From Myxococcales bacterium (GTDB taxonomy: Bacteria > Myxococcota_A > Polyangia > Haliangiales > Haliangiaceae), in the NCBI GenBank assembly GCA_947483555.1, contig CANKMW010000028.1, positions 1 to 64,000 on the forward strand: DNA of 64,000 nucleotides. Reading direction: 5' to 3'. The position numbers were made by a program, and so were the translations under genes. This document shows, piece after piece, positions 45,070-54,026 of the stretch (position 1 is the first letter of the stretch; each line of letters opens with the position of its first letter). Under the pieces are notes generated by a model. That model was not told the origin of the DNA, made no database searches, and saw nothing but the letters and a program-made list of their open reading frames with translations.

Positions 45070-45185
45070 CCGCCGCGTCCAGTTCGCGCTTGCCGGGGTG
45101 CGGGCACGGATGCACCGTGAAGGGGTTGGCGAGCCCTTATCGAATCAGCGCCCCGACCTCCGAACACCCATCGCGTCACGTGCCG

Positions 45186-46013
45186 ATGATGCTGCGGTGG
45201 CAGCTCTGGTTCGGCGGCCATCGGACCCGGTTCGGCCTGATCTTCCTGCTGGCCGCGCTCGTCGGCGGCGCCCTGTTCGTGCCGCACAGCGAGCCGCTCT
45301 ACCAGCGCTACGATCGCATGTCGCCGGGTGAGGTCGTGCGCGTCGGGCCGACCAAGACCGAAGTGAACGGCGACCGGGTCATGGCCGTGGACGCCGTGTA
45401 CACCGACGCGACCGGCACGCGACGCACGGTCCGTTCGTACGCCGATGCGCCACCGCCCACGCTCGGGCAGACCGTGGCCGTGCTGCACGACAGCGGCGAT
45501 GTCGACGACGTCAAGATCGCCGGGCTGCGCACGCATCCGGCGCCGTGGTGGGTCGCGATGCTGGTGATGCCGTTCATCGCCGGCGGGCTGTGGCTGGCGT
45601 TCGGGCGCCTCGGCCACAGCCGACGCGCGGTCCAGCTCCTCCAGCGCGGCCGACTCACGACCGCCACGCGGATCGCGCAGCGCGCGTCGCGATGGTCGCG
45701 CAGCGACCGGCAGGAATCGATCGTGACGTTCGAGTTCACGACCGCTGACGGCCACGTCCAGCGCTGCGAGGCGCAGGCCGCCACGCTCGCCCAGGCCGTC
45801 GACGGCGGCGCCGAGCCGGTACTCTACGATCCGGGATGGCCGGATCACGCCACCGCGCTTCGTCACCTGCCGGGCGCGCCGGCCCTCGATGGCAGCGGTG
45901 CGGTCACCTGCACCATCGGGCCCCTCGCCGCCGCCGCTGCCGTGCTGCTGCCGCTGGCCTGCGTCGCCGCGGCGGTCGCCCTGGTGGTGCGGACGGCCAT
46001 CTCCTGGTCGTGA
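45186..46013 (+). CDS. DUF3592-like membrane protein
   Basis: 275 residues from ATG 45186 (second ATG at 45189). A transmembrane helix near 15-40, a periplasmic-type beta region (VVRVGPTKTEVNGDRVMAVDAVYTD), a second helix near 120-140 (WWVAMLVMPFIAGGLWLAF), a cytosolic ATRIAQRASRWS ... TFEFTTADGHVQRCEA segment, and a C-terminal helix. The repeated DUF3592-type modules have no known function. A palindromic operator lies upstream. Confidence 0.75.
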   Translation: MMLRWQLWFGGHRTRFGLIFLLAALVGGALFVPHSEPLYQRYDRMSPGEVVRVGPTKTEVNGDRVMAVDAVYTDATGTRRTVRSYADAPPPTLGQTVAVLHDSGDVDDVKIAGLRTHPAPWWVAMLVMPFIAGGLWLAFGRLGHSRRAVQLLQRGRLTTATRIAQRASRWSRSDRQESIVTFEFTTADGHVQRCEAQAATLAQAVDGGAEPVLYDPGWPDHATALRHLPGAPALDGSGAVTCTIGPLAAAAAVLLPLACVAAAVALVVRTAISWS

Positions 46014-46033
46014 TCGACTACGCTCGTGACCCG

Positions 46034-46744
46034 ATGCACTTCGGGCCCGACTACGCGGAGCGCGCCACGTTGCGCGATGGCACCGAGGTGGTGCTGCGTC
46101 CGATCCGCCCCGCGGACAAGGAGCTGCTCCACCGCGGCTTCCTGCGCCTGTCGCCGGAGAGTCGCTACCGGCGCTTCTTCGCCGCCAAGAACGATCTGAC
46201 CGCCGACGAGCTGCGCTACCTCACCGAGGTCGACGGCGACCGCCACTTCGCGCTCGGCGCCGTCTCGCCCGACGGTCACGACGGCCTGGGCGTGGCGCGC
46301 TTCATCCGGCTCGCGGGCGAGGACGGCGTGGCCGAGGCGGCGATCGCGGTCGCCGACGATCAGCAGGGCAAGGGGCTGGGCTCGCTCCTGTTCCAGCGCC
46401 TGGTCGCCGCTGCCACCGAGCGCGGTGTGGCGCGGTTCCGCTGCGAGGTGCTCGGCTCCAACCAGGCCATGGCGCAGCTGGTGCTGGCGCTGGCGCCCGA
46501 GGTGTCGGTGCAGGTGGAGAGCGGCGTGTCGTGCATGGAGTTCGCGCTGCCGCCGCTCGGCCCCGAGCACCCGGCCGACCAGCCGCCGCGCGCCACCGGG
46601 CTGTACCGCTTCTTCGGCATGGTGGCCAAGGGTGCGATCGAGTGGACCGCGGCGTGGCAGCGCCTGGGCCTGCGGTTTCTCGGCGACGATCTGAACGCGC
46701 CGAGCCGGAGCTGGGACGGGCAATCGGCCGACGAGTGGGAATGA
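46034..46744 (+). CDS. GNAT family N-acetyltransferase
   Basis: 236 residues from ATG 46034; TACGCT ends 9 nt upstream. GNAT region with LRPIRPADKELLHRGF at the N-terminus, AAIAVADDQQGKGLGSLLF (acetyl-CoA motif A) and VLGSNQAMAQLV. Resembles the GNAT domain of protein-lysine acetyltransferases (RPADxxxLxxxFxxLSPESRYxRFF). About 60 extra C-terminal residues are unassigned. Could regulate protein activity by lysine acetylation; no target is known. Confidence 0.88.
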   Translation: MHFGPDYAERATLRDGTEVVLRPIRPADKELLHRGFLRLSPESRYRRFFAAKNDLTADELRYLTEVDGDRHFALGAVSPDGHDGLGVARFIRLAGEDGVAEAAIAVADDQQGKGLGSLLFQRLVAAATERGVARFRCEVLGSNQAMAQLVLALAPEVSVQVESGVSCMEFALPPLGPEHPADQPPRATGLYRFFGMVAKGAIEWTAAWQRLGLRFLGDDLNAPSRSWDGQSADEWE

Positions 46745-46764
46745 AGGCCGTGCGGCTCGAACTT

Positions 46765-48081
46765 CTAGCGCGGGTAGGCGGGCGGTAGCTTGGGGTCGGG
46801 ATCGGCGCCCACCGGCTTGAAGCCGTCGAACGCCCCGCGGCGCTGCAGCGCCAGGAGATCCTCGTCGGTCACCAGGTCCTTGCCGAGCAGCTCGCGCGCG
46901 AGCAGGATCTTCTCGACCAGCGCCGGGTCGTCGACCAGGGTGTGGTGCTCCGGGGTCGGGACCGGCGGCTTCATCACCGAGAACGTGCTCTCGACCGGAT
47001 AGCCCTCGGCGCTCTCGCCGTCGAGGAGGTAGTCGATCGACAGCAGGTCGGGATCGGCGTTGACGTCGAGGGTCAGGTCGAAGCTCAATCCCGATGGTGG
47101 GATGGCGGTGGCGCCGAGGATGCTGGCCACCGCCACCTCGGTGATCACCGGCTCGCGACCCGGGACGCTCGAGTTGCGGCGGGCACGGATCCGATCGATG
47201 CGCACCGGCTCCGGGCGGTGATGCCACAGCCGCAGCCCCTGCACGACCCGGCCAGCGACGATGGTCGGGAAGCGAGGGGTCAGCTCGACCACCAGCGTGA
47301 CCACCCCGGCGTACTCGAGGTTGGCGTACGTGGGGTTGTGGAACAGGATCGCCTTGCGGCCGAGGACGACCTCACGGCTCGAGGACCGCGCCGTGACCTG
47401 CACCAGCAGGTTCGAGTAGACCGCGACCTGGGGCCGCTGGCCGTAGTCGTGGACCACGCTCGGCTCGGCGGTGGTGGCGGTGGTGCCATCGCCGAAGTCC
47501 CACTGGTAGGACACCGCGTCGAACGGCTGGCCGGGGCCGAGGTCGGTGAGCCGAGCGTCGAGCTCGAACTCGGCGTTGGTGTTGAGGTTGAGGCGATACG
47601 AGATCTCCACGCGATGGGCGACCGTGCAGTCCCTGACCTCGAACCGGGGCAGGTCGACGGTGGTGCGGGTGTTGCCGCGACCGAACACGATCGCCTGCCG
47701 TGGCGGCGAGTCGGGGCCGCGCTGGTGGGCGACGAGCGGCACGCTCATTCCCGGAACGCCGTCGATGACCGCGTGCAGGTGGTCGTCGTCCGCGGCGTCG
47801 GCGGCGTGGGCGTACACGGTGACCAGGTTCTCTTCCCCCTCGCAGACCTCGGACTTCTCGACCACGACCTTGTCGATGATGGGCGCGGCGACGTCGGGGG
47901 CGATCGGCTCGCCACCCGCCGCGGTCCCGGCCGCCGCTTCGGCCGCGCCGGGCAGGGCGGTGACCGCGGTCGACGCGGCGGCGGCCGGGGACGGCGCCGT
48001 CGCCGGCCGCCGCCACCACAGCAGCGCGAGCGCGGTCACCACCGCGGCCACCACGATGATCGTTCGTCTCCAGCGCTCCAT
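46765..48081 (-). CDS. Membrane-anchored PKD-domain protein
   Basis: 438 residues from ATG 48081, with a GAGGAGG RBS. N-terminal anchor (RTIIVVAAVVTALALLWW) and Ala-rich linker, then beta-sandwich regions. A PKD-like unit lies at ~187-212 (YQWDFGDGTTATTAEPSVV, ending in VHDY). Periplasmic or surface exposed; likely protein-protein or carbohydrate interaction. It lies just downstream of the Cys-rich secreted protein on the same strand, 61 nt away. Confidence 0.75.
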   Translation of the reverse strand: MERWRRTIIVVAAVVTALALLWWRRPATAPSPAAAASTAVTALPGAAEAAAGTAAGGEPIAPDVAAPIIDKVVVEKSEVCEGEENLVTVYAHAADAADDDHLHAVIDGVPGMSVPLVAHQRGPDSPPRQAIVFGRGNTRTTVDLPRFEVRDCTVAHRVEISYRLNLNTNAEFELDARLTDLGPGQPFDAVSYQWDFGDGTTATTAEPSVVHDYGQRPQVAVYSNLLVQVTARSSSREVVLGRKAILFHNPTYANLEYAGVVTLVVELTPRFPTIVAGRVVQGLRLWHHRPEPVRIDRIRARRNSSVPGREPVITEVAVASILGATAIPPSGLSFDLTLDVNADPDLLSIDYLLDGESAEGYPVESTFSVMKPPVPTPEHHTLVDDPALVEKILLARELLGKDLVTDEDLLALQRRGAFDGFKPVGADPDPKLPPAYPR

Positions 48082-48142
48082 GGCAGCCTCCTCGGGTCGT
48101 CGTCGTGAATCGTCGGGACCGGACGCTCGGGCGCGACGCCAG

Positions 48143-50512
48143 CTACAGCGGTGCGCAGGAGGTGGCGGCCGGGGAGATGGCGACCGTGGCCGCGCAGGTG
48201 TTGTTGGCGTAGCAGCCCATGCTGAGGACCAGCGGCCCGGTGACGATCGGGGTGTAGCTGAACTTCGAGGCGTAGCCGGTTGGGCAGCCGTCATCGTTGA
48301 AGCCGACCTGGGTGCCGGTCTTGTGCAGGCGCAGGTAGGTGTCGATGTCGCCGGCGGCGCAGGTGCTGATCGTGTACGCGGTGCCCGCGACGACCTGCAG
48401 CGTGTAGCGCTTGGTGTCGGTGTCGGTGTAGCTGGCCGAGCTGGTGTTGCTCGCGGTGTACGGGATGCTGGGGCAGCTCCCGGCGCCGCAGGTCGCGTTG
48501 CCGCACTTGCCGCAGGTGCTGGCGTCGGTGGCCAGGCAGGTGCCGCCGCAGCCGTTGGACTGTCCGCACAGGTTGCCGGTGCACGACGGGACGCAGGTGC
48601 CGCCGCCGTCGCAGCTGGCCACCGAGGCGTCGAGCTTGGTGCCGCTGAAGGCGCTGTAGCCGCGCACCATCACGTACCAGGTGCCCGTGCCGCTCACGTT
48701 GCAGAGCTCGCTGTTGGTGCTGCCGTTGGAGCGGCAGGAGTACGTCGTGGTCGTGGGCGCGGCACCGAGCCGGACGTAGAGATCGGCGTCGCCGGTGCCG
48801 CCCGACAGGGTGGCGTGGACGTCGGTGCCGGTGATCGTGAAGGTCTGGGTCGCCGCCGCGCCGCCGGTCAGGGCGGCCTGGTCGATGATCGCGCAGGTGC
48901 CGCCACCGGTGCAGGCGGGATTTCCGCACACGCCGCAGGTGCTGGCATGGGTGCTGGCGCAGACCCCGCCGCAGCCGTCCGACTGGCCGCAGGCGTCGAC
49001 GCCGCAGACCGGGGCGCAGGCGCCGGCGCAGCTGGCGACCGTCGCGCGCAGGGTCGTGCCGCCGAAGGTCGAGTAGGGGTGGACCAGGATGTGGAAGGTG
49101 CCGGTGCCGGTGAGCGTGCAGGCCTCGGTGTTGCCGCTGCTGTCCGACTTGCATCCATACGAGCTGGTGGTGGGGGCGCTGCCGAGCTTCACGTAGATGT
49201 CCGCGTCGCCGGTGCCTCCGGACAGGTTCACGGTCACGCTGGTGCCGGTGATGGTGTAGCGAAGATCCGTCGCCGAACCGATGTTGACCTGGTTGACCAC
49301 CGGGCAGCCGCCGCCGGCACAGGCCGCGTTGCCACACACGCCGCAGGTCTCGGCCTCGGTCGACGCGCAGGTGCCGCCACAGCCATCGGACTGGCCGCAC
49401 AGTCCGCCCGAGCAGCTCGGCGTGCAGGTGCTGGTGCCGCCGGTCCAGGCGTCGGGCTCGGTCCAGGTCCGGAAGCTCTCGGACCAGCAGCCGTAGACCG
49501 TGCCGGACGAGCTCCACTGCACGGCCTGGGTCGCGCCCTTCCACGGGCTGACGACGTCGCCGTGACCGCTGATGCCGCGGATGCGGTCGGGGCTGATCGT
49601 GCTGGCCGTGCCGCTGGCCTTGAACGCCTGCCACGGCGTCGCGGTGCGGTCGTCGCACTTGGCGTAGCTCGTGAAACAGTTGGTCATCTGGTTGGCGAGG
49701 ATCGCCTGGGTGCCCGGGTTGCCGCCGCCGGACTGCACGAAGCTGTGGATCACGTCGTAGAGCTTCTGCACCGCCGGCGCGACCAGCGCGTTGGGGTACA
49801 GATGCGGCGTCATGGTCGTGCCGTTGCCCCAGTTGAGGGCCATCGACGCGAAGGTCGCGCACTGCAGCGCGGCGTACGGCGACGCGGTCTGGGTGCCGCC
49901 CGGGATGCCGTAGCTGTTGACGAAGGTGTAGACGCCGTACGAGTGACGGTAGGTCGCGCCGGCGATGCGGAAGCCGATCATGTAGCGGGTGCCCTGTGGA
50001 TCGGCGATCTGGGTCCGGCACTTGCCGTCGGTGATGGTGGCGCAGTCGGGCAACGTGAGCACGGCGTTGGCCGCGGCCACGCCCTGGGCGCCGCCGTCGA
50101 CGTAGTCGACGGTCATCGGCGTGCCTTCGGGCTGCTGGTAGAGGAACGCGTACGCGCCGCCCATGTTGACGGTGGCCGCCCCCGGACCGCCCTGCAGGAT
50201 GTCGGCGAGGTTCCAGTTGTCGGTGCTGCTGTTCCACACGTTGGCCCGCGGCGTCTGCATCGCGGCGTGGCTCATCCAGCTCGGCCCGTGCGAGACCATG
50301 GTGTGGCTGTAGTACTCGCCGAGCGTGCTCAGGATGTTGGCGACCACGCCGCTCTGCGAGCGGCTGTTGACCGATGCCCCGTTGGGCGCGTTCCACGTTC
50401 CCGGGGCGCTACCGCACACCACCGAGTTGCCGCCCCCGGTGTCTGCGCGCGCGATCCCGAGGGGGCAGGCCGCCAGCGCCAACGAAGCCAACGCGATGCG
50501 AGGTCGGGTCAT
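48143..50512 (-). CDS. Secreted Cys-rich protein with two pre-peptidase-type domains
   Basis: 789 residues from ATG 50512; a further ATG at 50524 would precede the predicted sigma54 start site. Signal peptide RIALASLALAACPLGIARA. Residues ~30-345 are a globular domain with SHTMVSHGPS and CATFASMAL, an order suggestive of a permuted NlpC/P60-type papain fold (low confidence). Then alternate Cys-rich modules (CGQSDGCGGTCAS) near 360, 495 and 635 with two PPC domains (416-489, 552-624; SGGTGDADIYVKLG), and a C-terminal beta domain. PPC domains are common on secreted myxobacterial enzymes. The upstream sigma54-type promoter implies regulated expression. Confidence 0.8.
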   Translation of the reverse strand: MTRPRIALASLALAACPLGIARADTGGGNSVVCGSAPGTWNAPNGASVNSRSQSGVVANILSTLGEYYSHTMVSHGPSWMSHAAMQTPRANVWNSSTDNWNLADILQGGPGAATVNMGGAYAFLYQQPEGTPMTVDYVDGGAQGVAAANAVLTLPDCATITDGKCRTQIADPQGTRYMIGFRIAGATYRHSYGVYTFVNSYGIPGGTQTASPYAALQCATFASMALNWGNGTTMTPHLYPNALVAPAVQKLYDVIHSFVQSGGGNPGTQAILANQMTNCFTSYAKCDDRTATPWQAFKASGTASTISPDRIRGISGHGDVVSPWKGATQAVQWSSSGTVYGCWSESFRTWTEPDAWTGGTSTCTPSCSGGLCGQSDGCGGTCASTEAETCGVCGNAACAGGGCPVVNQVNIGSATDLRYTITGTSVTVNLSGGTGDADIYVKLGSAPTTSSYGCKSDSSGNTEACTLTGTGTFHILVHPYSTFGGTTLRATVASCAGACAPVCGVDACGQSDGCGGVCASTHASTCGVCGNPACTGGGTCAIIDQAALTGGAAATQTFTITGTDVHATLSGGTGDADLYVRLGAAPTTTTYSCRSNGSTNSELCNVSGTGTWYVMVRGYSAFSGTKLDASVASCDGGGTCVPSCTGNLCGQSNGCGGTCLATDASTCGKCGNATCGAGSCPSIPYTASNTSSASYTDTDTKRYTLQVVAGTAYTISTCAAGDIDTYLRLHKTGTQVGFNDDGCPTGYASKFSYTPIVTGPLVLSMGCYANNTCAATVAISPAATSCAPL

Positions 50513-50524
50513 GGCCTCGACCAC

Positions 50525-50540
50525 AGCAAATGCCGGACCA
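50525..50540 (-). promoter_or_regulatory. Sigma54-type -24/-12 promoter
   Basis: Minus-strand TGGTCCGGCATTTGCT matches TGGCACG-N4-TTGCW with GG and GC separated by exactly 10 nt. Transcription would begin about 12 nt downstream of the GC, near 50514, beside ATG 50512. The regulator gene at 50678-52075 encodes a sigma54 activator. Confidence 0.6.
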
Positions 50541-50604
50541 CTGCCGCATTAACTGTGGTTTCGCCTACCTGAGAAACGCTCGCCAATCCCCGATCGCTCG
50601 ACGT

Positions 50605-50641
50605 TGATCATCGTCTGATCGAGACCTGATCGATCCTGATC
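50605..50641. promoter_or_regulatory. Phased TGATC array (candidate enhancer)
   Basis: TGATC occurs at 50605, 50616, 50627 and 50637, spaced 11, 11 and 10 bp, i.e. one helical turn. The array is 65-115 bp upstream of the -24 element on the minus strand, a typical position for an enhancer-binding protein site. The interval 50513-50677 contains no gene. Confidence 0.5.
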
Positions 50642-50677
50642 AGTCGGCGGTTGCGTCGCCGCCGCGGTCGCCGTCGC

Positions 50678-52075
<1,398 letters not shown>

Positions 52076-52211
52076 CTTCGCCTGACATTCGACGGGACGT
52101 CGGTCGGGAGTCAAGGCTCGCGCGGCGTCCGCGACGCCCGACCTCGTCGACGCTGCGCGTCAGCGCGCCCCGGTGGCACCAGCGCCGACCGCGCGGCGGT
52201 CCTGGCCGCGG

Positions 52212-53114
52212 TCAGGTCCCGTGCGCGATCAGCACCGAGCACGGCGCGTGACGGATGATGGTCTCGGCGACGCTGCCGAGCACCAGGCGGCGCAGGCCGC
52301 GGTGGCCGTGGGTGCCGACCGCGACCAGGTCGAAGCCCTCGGCGGCGGCGAGCTCGGTGATCACGTCGGCGGCGGCGCCGTGCACGAGGCGGAAGGTGAC
52401 CGGGCGGCCGGCCGCGGCCTGCGCGGCCTCGATCTTGGCACCTTGCTCGCCGGCGGCCTGGGTCAGGGCGCCCCGCAGCGCGGTGGTCGCGCCGGTGCGA
52501 TCGCCGAGCACCGACAACCCCCACGAACCGACCGGGTACTGCCAGGTGTTGACGACGTGAACCTCGGCATCGGGCGCCGCGATCCGCAGCGCGCTGTCGA
52601 GCGCGTGCTGGGCGGCCACCGCGAAGTCGGTCGCCACCAGGACCTTGTGGAAGCGGCCATCACCGGCGGCGCCGCGCGCCACCAGCACGTTGCGGTGGGC
52701 GAGTCGCGACAGCCGCTCGGCGACGCTGCCGAGGAAGAAGCGGCGCACGCCGGTCCGGCCGTGGGTGCCGCAGATGATCAGCCCGGCGTCGAGCTCGGTG
52801 GCCAGCTCGGCGATGGTCTGCTCGGGTTCGCCGACGTTGCGGACGCCGGACGCGGTCACGCCGGCGGCGACCGCGCGGGCGACGCGGGCCGCCAGCTCGC
52901 GCTCCTCGTAGGCGGCCAGCTCCTCCTGCAGCGACGACAGCTCGAGGGCGGCGATCTCCGCCTCGGGCGTGAATGACGCGGCTTCGGCCGGGGTCTCGAC
53001 AAACGCGATCGTCAGGTGCGCCTCCTGCTGGCGCGCCACCGCGAGCGCGCGCACCAGGGCCAGGTCTGCCGGCGCGGAGAAATCGGTGGCGAGCACGATG
53101 TTGCGCATGGGCAT
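52212..53114 (-). CDS. Universal stress protein, tandem UspA domains
   Basis: 300 residues from ATG 53114; minus-strand TACGAT ends 8 nt upstream. Two Usp domains: RNIVLATDFSAPADLALV ... GTHGRTGVRRFFLGSVAE and HKVLVATDFAVAAQHALD ... GTHGHRGLRRLVLGSVAET. Each has the GxxGxxxxxxGS ATP-binding signature. Such tandem proteins bind ATP and respond to starvation or stress. Its -10 overlaps that of the divergent kptA. Confidence 0.93.
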   Translation of the reverse strand: MPMRNIVLATDFSAPADLALVRALAVARQQEAHLTIAFVETPAEAASFTPEAEIAALELSSLQEELAAYEERELAARVARAVAAGVTASGVRNVGEPEQTIAELATELDAGLIICGTHGRTGVRRFFLGSVAERLSRLAHRNVLVARGAAGDGRFHKVLVATDFAVAAQHALDSALRIAAPDAEVHVVNTWQYPVGSWGLSVLGDRTGATTALRGALTQAAGEQGAKIEAAQAAAGRPVTFRLVHGAAADVITELAAAEGFDLVAVGTHGHRGLRRLVLGSVAETIIRHAPCSVLIAHGT

Positions 53115-53122
53115 GACGGTTC

Positions 53123-53132
53123 ATCGTAGAGT
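53123..53132. promoter_or_regulatory. Overlapping divergent -10-like hexamers
   Basis: Minus-strand TACGAT (53128-53123) serves the stress protein with an 8-nt gap to its ATG. Plus-strand TAGAGT (53127-53132) lies 13 nt before kptA's ATG. The two promoters share bases, so they may compete. Confidence 0.4.
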
Positions 53133-53145
53133 CGCACGACTGGCG

Positions 53146-53697
53146 ATGGCCGACGACCGCGGGGACCGCAAGGACAGCAAGTTGCTCAGCTACGTGCTGC
53201 GCCACCATCCCGACGCCGCCGGGCTGACGCTCGACGCCCAGGGCTGGGTCGAGATCGACCTGCTGCTCGCCGGCCTGACCACACGGGGCACGGCGCTGAC
53301 CCGCGCGGCGCTGGATCACATCGTCGCCACCGACGGCAAGGGCCGGTACGCCGTGAGCGACGACGGCCTCCGGATCCGCGCCAACCAGGGTCACTCGGTC
53401 GACGTCGACCTCGGCTACCTGCCGGCGGTGCCGCCGCCGCTGCTCTATCACGGCACCGCCGAGCGCAACCTGCCGTCGATCCGCGCCACCGGCCTCGAGC
53501 GGCGAGCGCGCCATCACGTCCACCTGTCGGCGACCGTCGAGACCGCGCGCCAGGTCGGCGCTCGCCACGGCCGCCCGCTGGTGCTGGTGGTCGACGCGGC
53601 GCGCATGCACGCCGACCGGATCGCGTTCTACGTGACCGCCAACGGGGTCTGGCTCGTCGACGCAGTGCCGGCTGGGTACCTCTCGCAGCCGCCGTGA
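53146..53697 (+). CDS. kptA: RNA 2'-phosphotransferase (KptA/Tpt1)
   Basis: 183 residues from ATG 53146. Transfers the 2'-phosphate of RNA to NAD. Tpt1 signature: KLLSYVLRHHPDAAGLTLDAQGW, a helix-turn region, LYHGTAERNLPSIRATGL and HVHLSATVETARQVGARHGRPLVL. The conserved Arg-His-Arg-Arg set is visible (R in LRHHP, H in YHGT, R in RRARHHVHLS, R in HGRP). Bacteria lack the yeast tRNA splicing pathway that supplies the substrate, so the physiological target is open. Cytoplasmic. Confidence 0.93.
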   Translation: MADDRGDRKDSKLLSYVLRHHPDAAGLTLDAQGWVEIDLLLAGLTTRGTALTRAALDHIVATDGKGRYAVSDDGLRIRANQGHSVDVDLGYLPAVPPPLLYHGTAERNLPSIRATGLERRARHHVHLSATVETARQVGARHGRPLVLVVDAARMHADRIAFYVTANGVWLVDAVPAGYLSQPP

Positions 53698-53754
53698 CGG
53701 CTGGATGGGCTCACGAGCGCGCCCAGCGGTCTCGACCAGGCATCGGAGGTATCG

Positions 53755-53979
53755 ATGGTATCGATGGATCCGGCCCGGCGTCCGGCCAGCGCCATGGAGC
53801 TGGCGGTCGGGCTCGAGGCAACCGGGCTGGGCCGCGGCCCGGGCGCCGGCTACCGGCTCGACACCGCGCCGGCCGACGCGGCTCCGGAGTTTGCACACGA
53901 GGTGACGCTCGCCGCCGGCCCCGAGCCGGTGACGTACGCTGACGCGCCGGCGGCGCGCAACCGCGGCGACGGCAGCTGA
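53755..53979 (+). pseudogene. Possible remnant of a Ser/Thr protein kinase C-terminus
   Basis: 74 codons from ATG 53755. MVSMDPARRPASAMELAVGLE closely resembles the end of a bacterial Ser/Thr kinase domain (the DPxxRPxSAxE pattern), followed by an unrelated Ala/Pro-rich tail. The rest of the kinase is absent; the 57 nt upstream show nothing similar. Likely a degraded fragment, or a chance frame in GC-rich DNA. Confidence 0.35.
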
Positions 53980-54026
53980 TCGGCGGCGCGGTGACGGCAG
54001 GCGCTCGGGCTGGCGCGGCGCGCGGC

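Noticed and set aside
47546..50572. Long plus-strand frame antisense to the secreted Cys-rich gene
   Set aside because: Low-complexity Ala/Gly/Arg translation opposite a gene with signal peptide and domain repeats.
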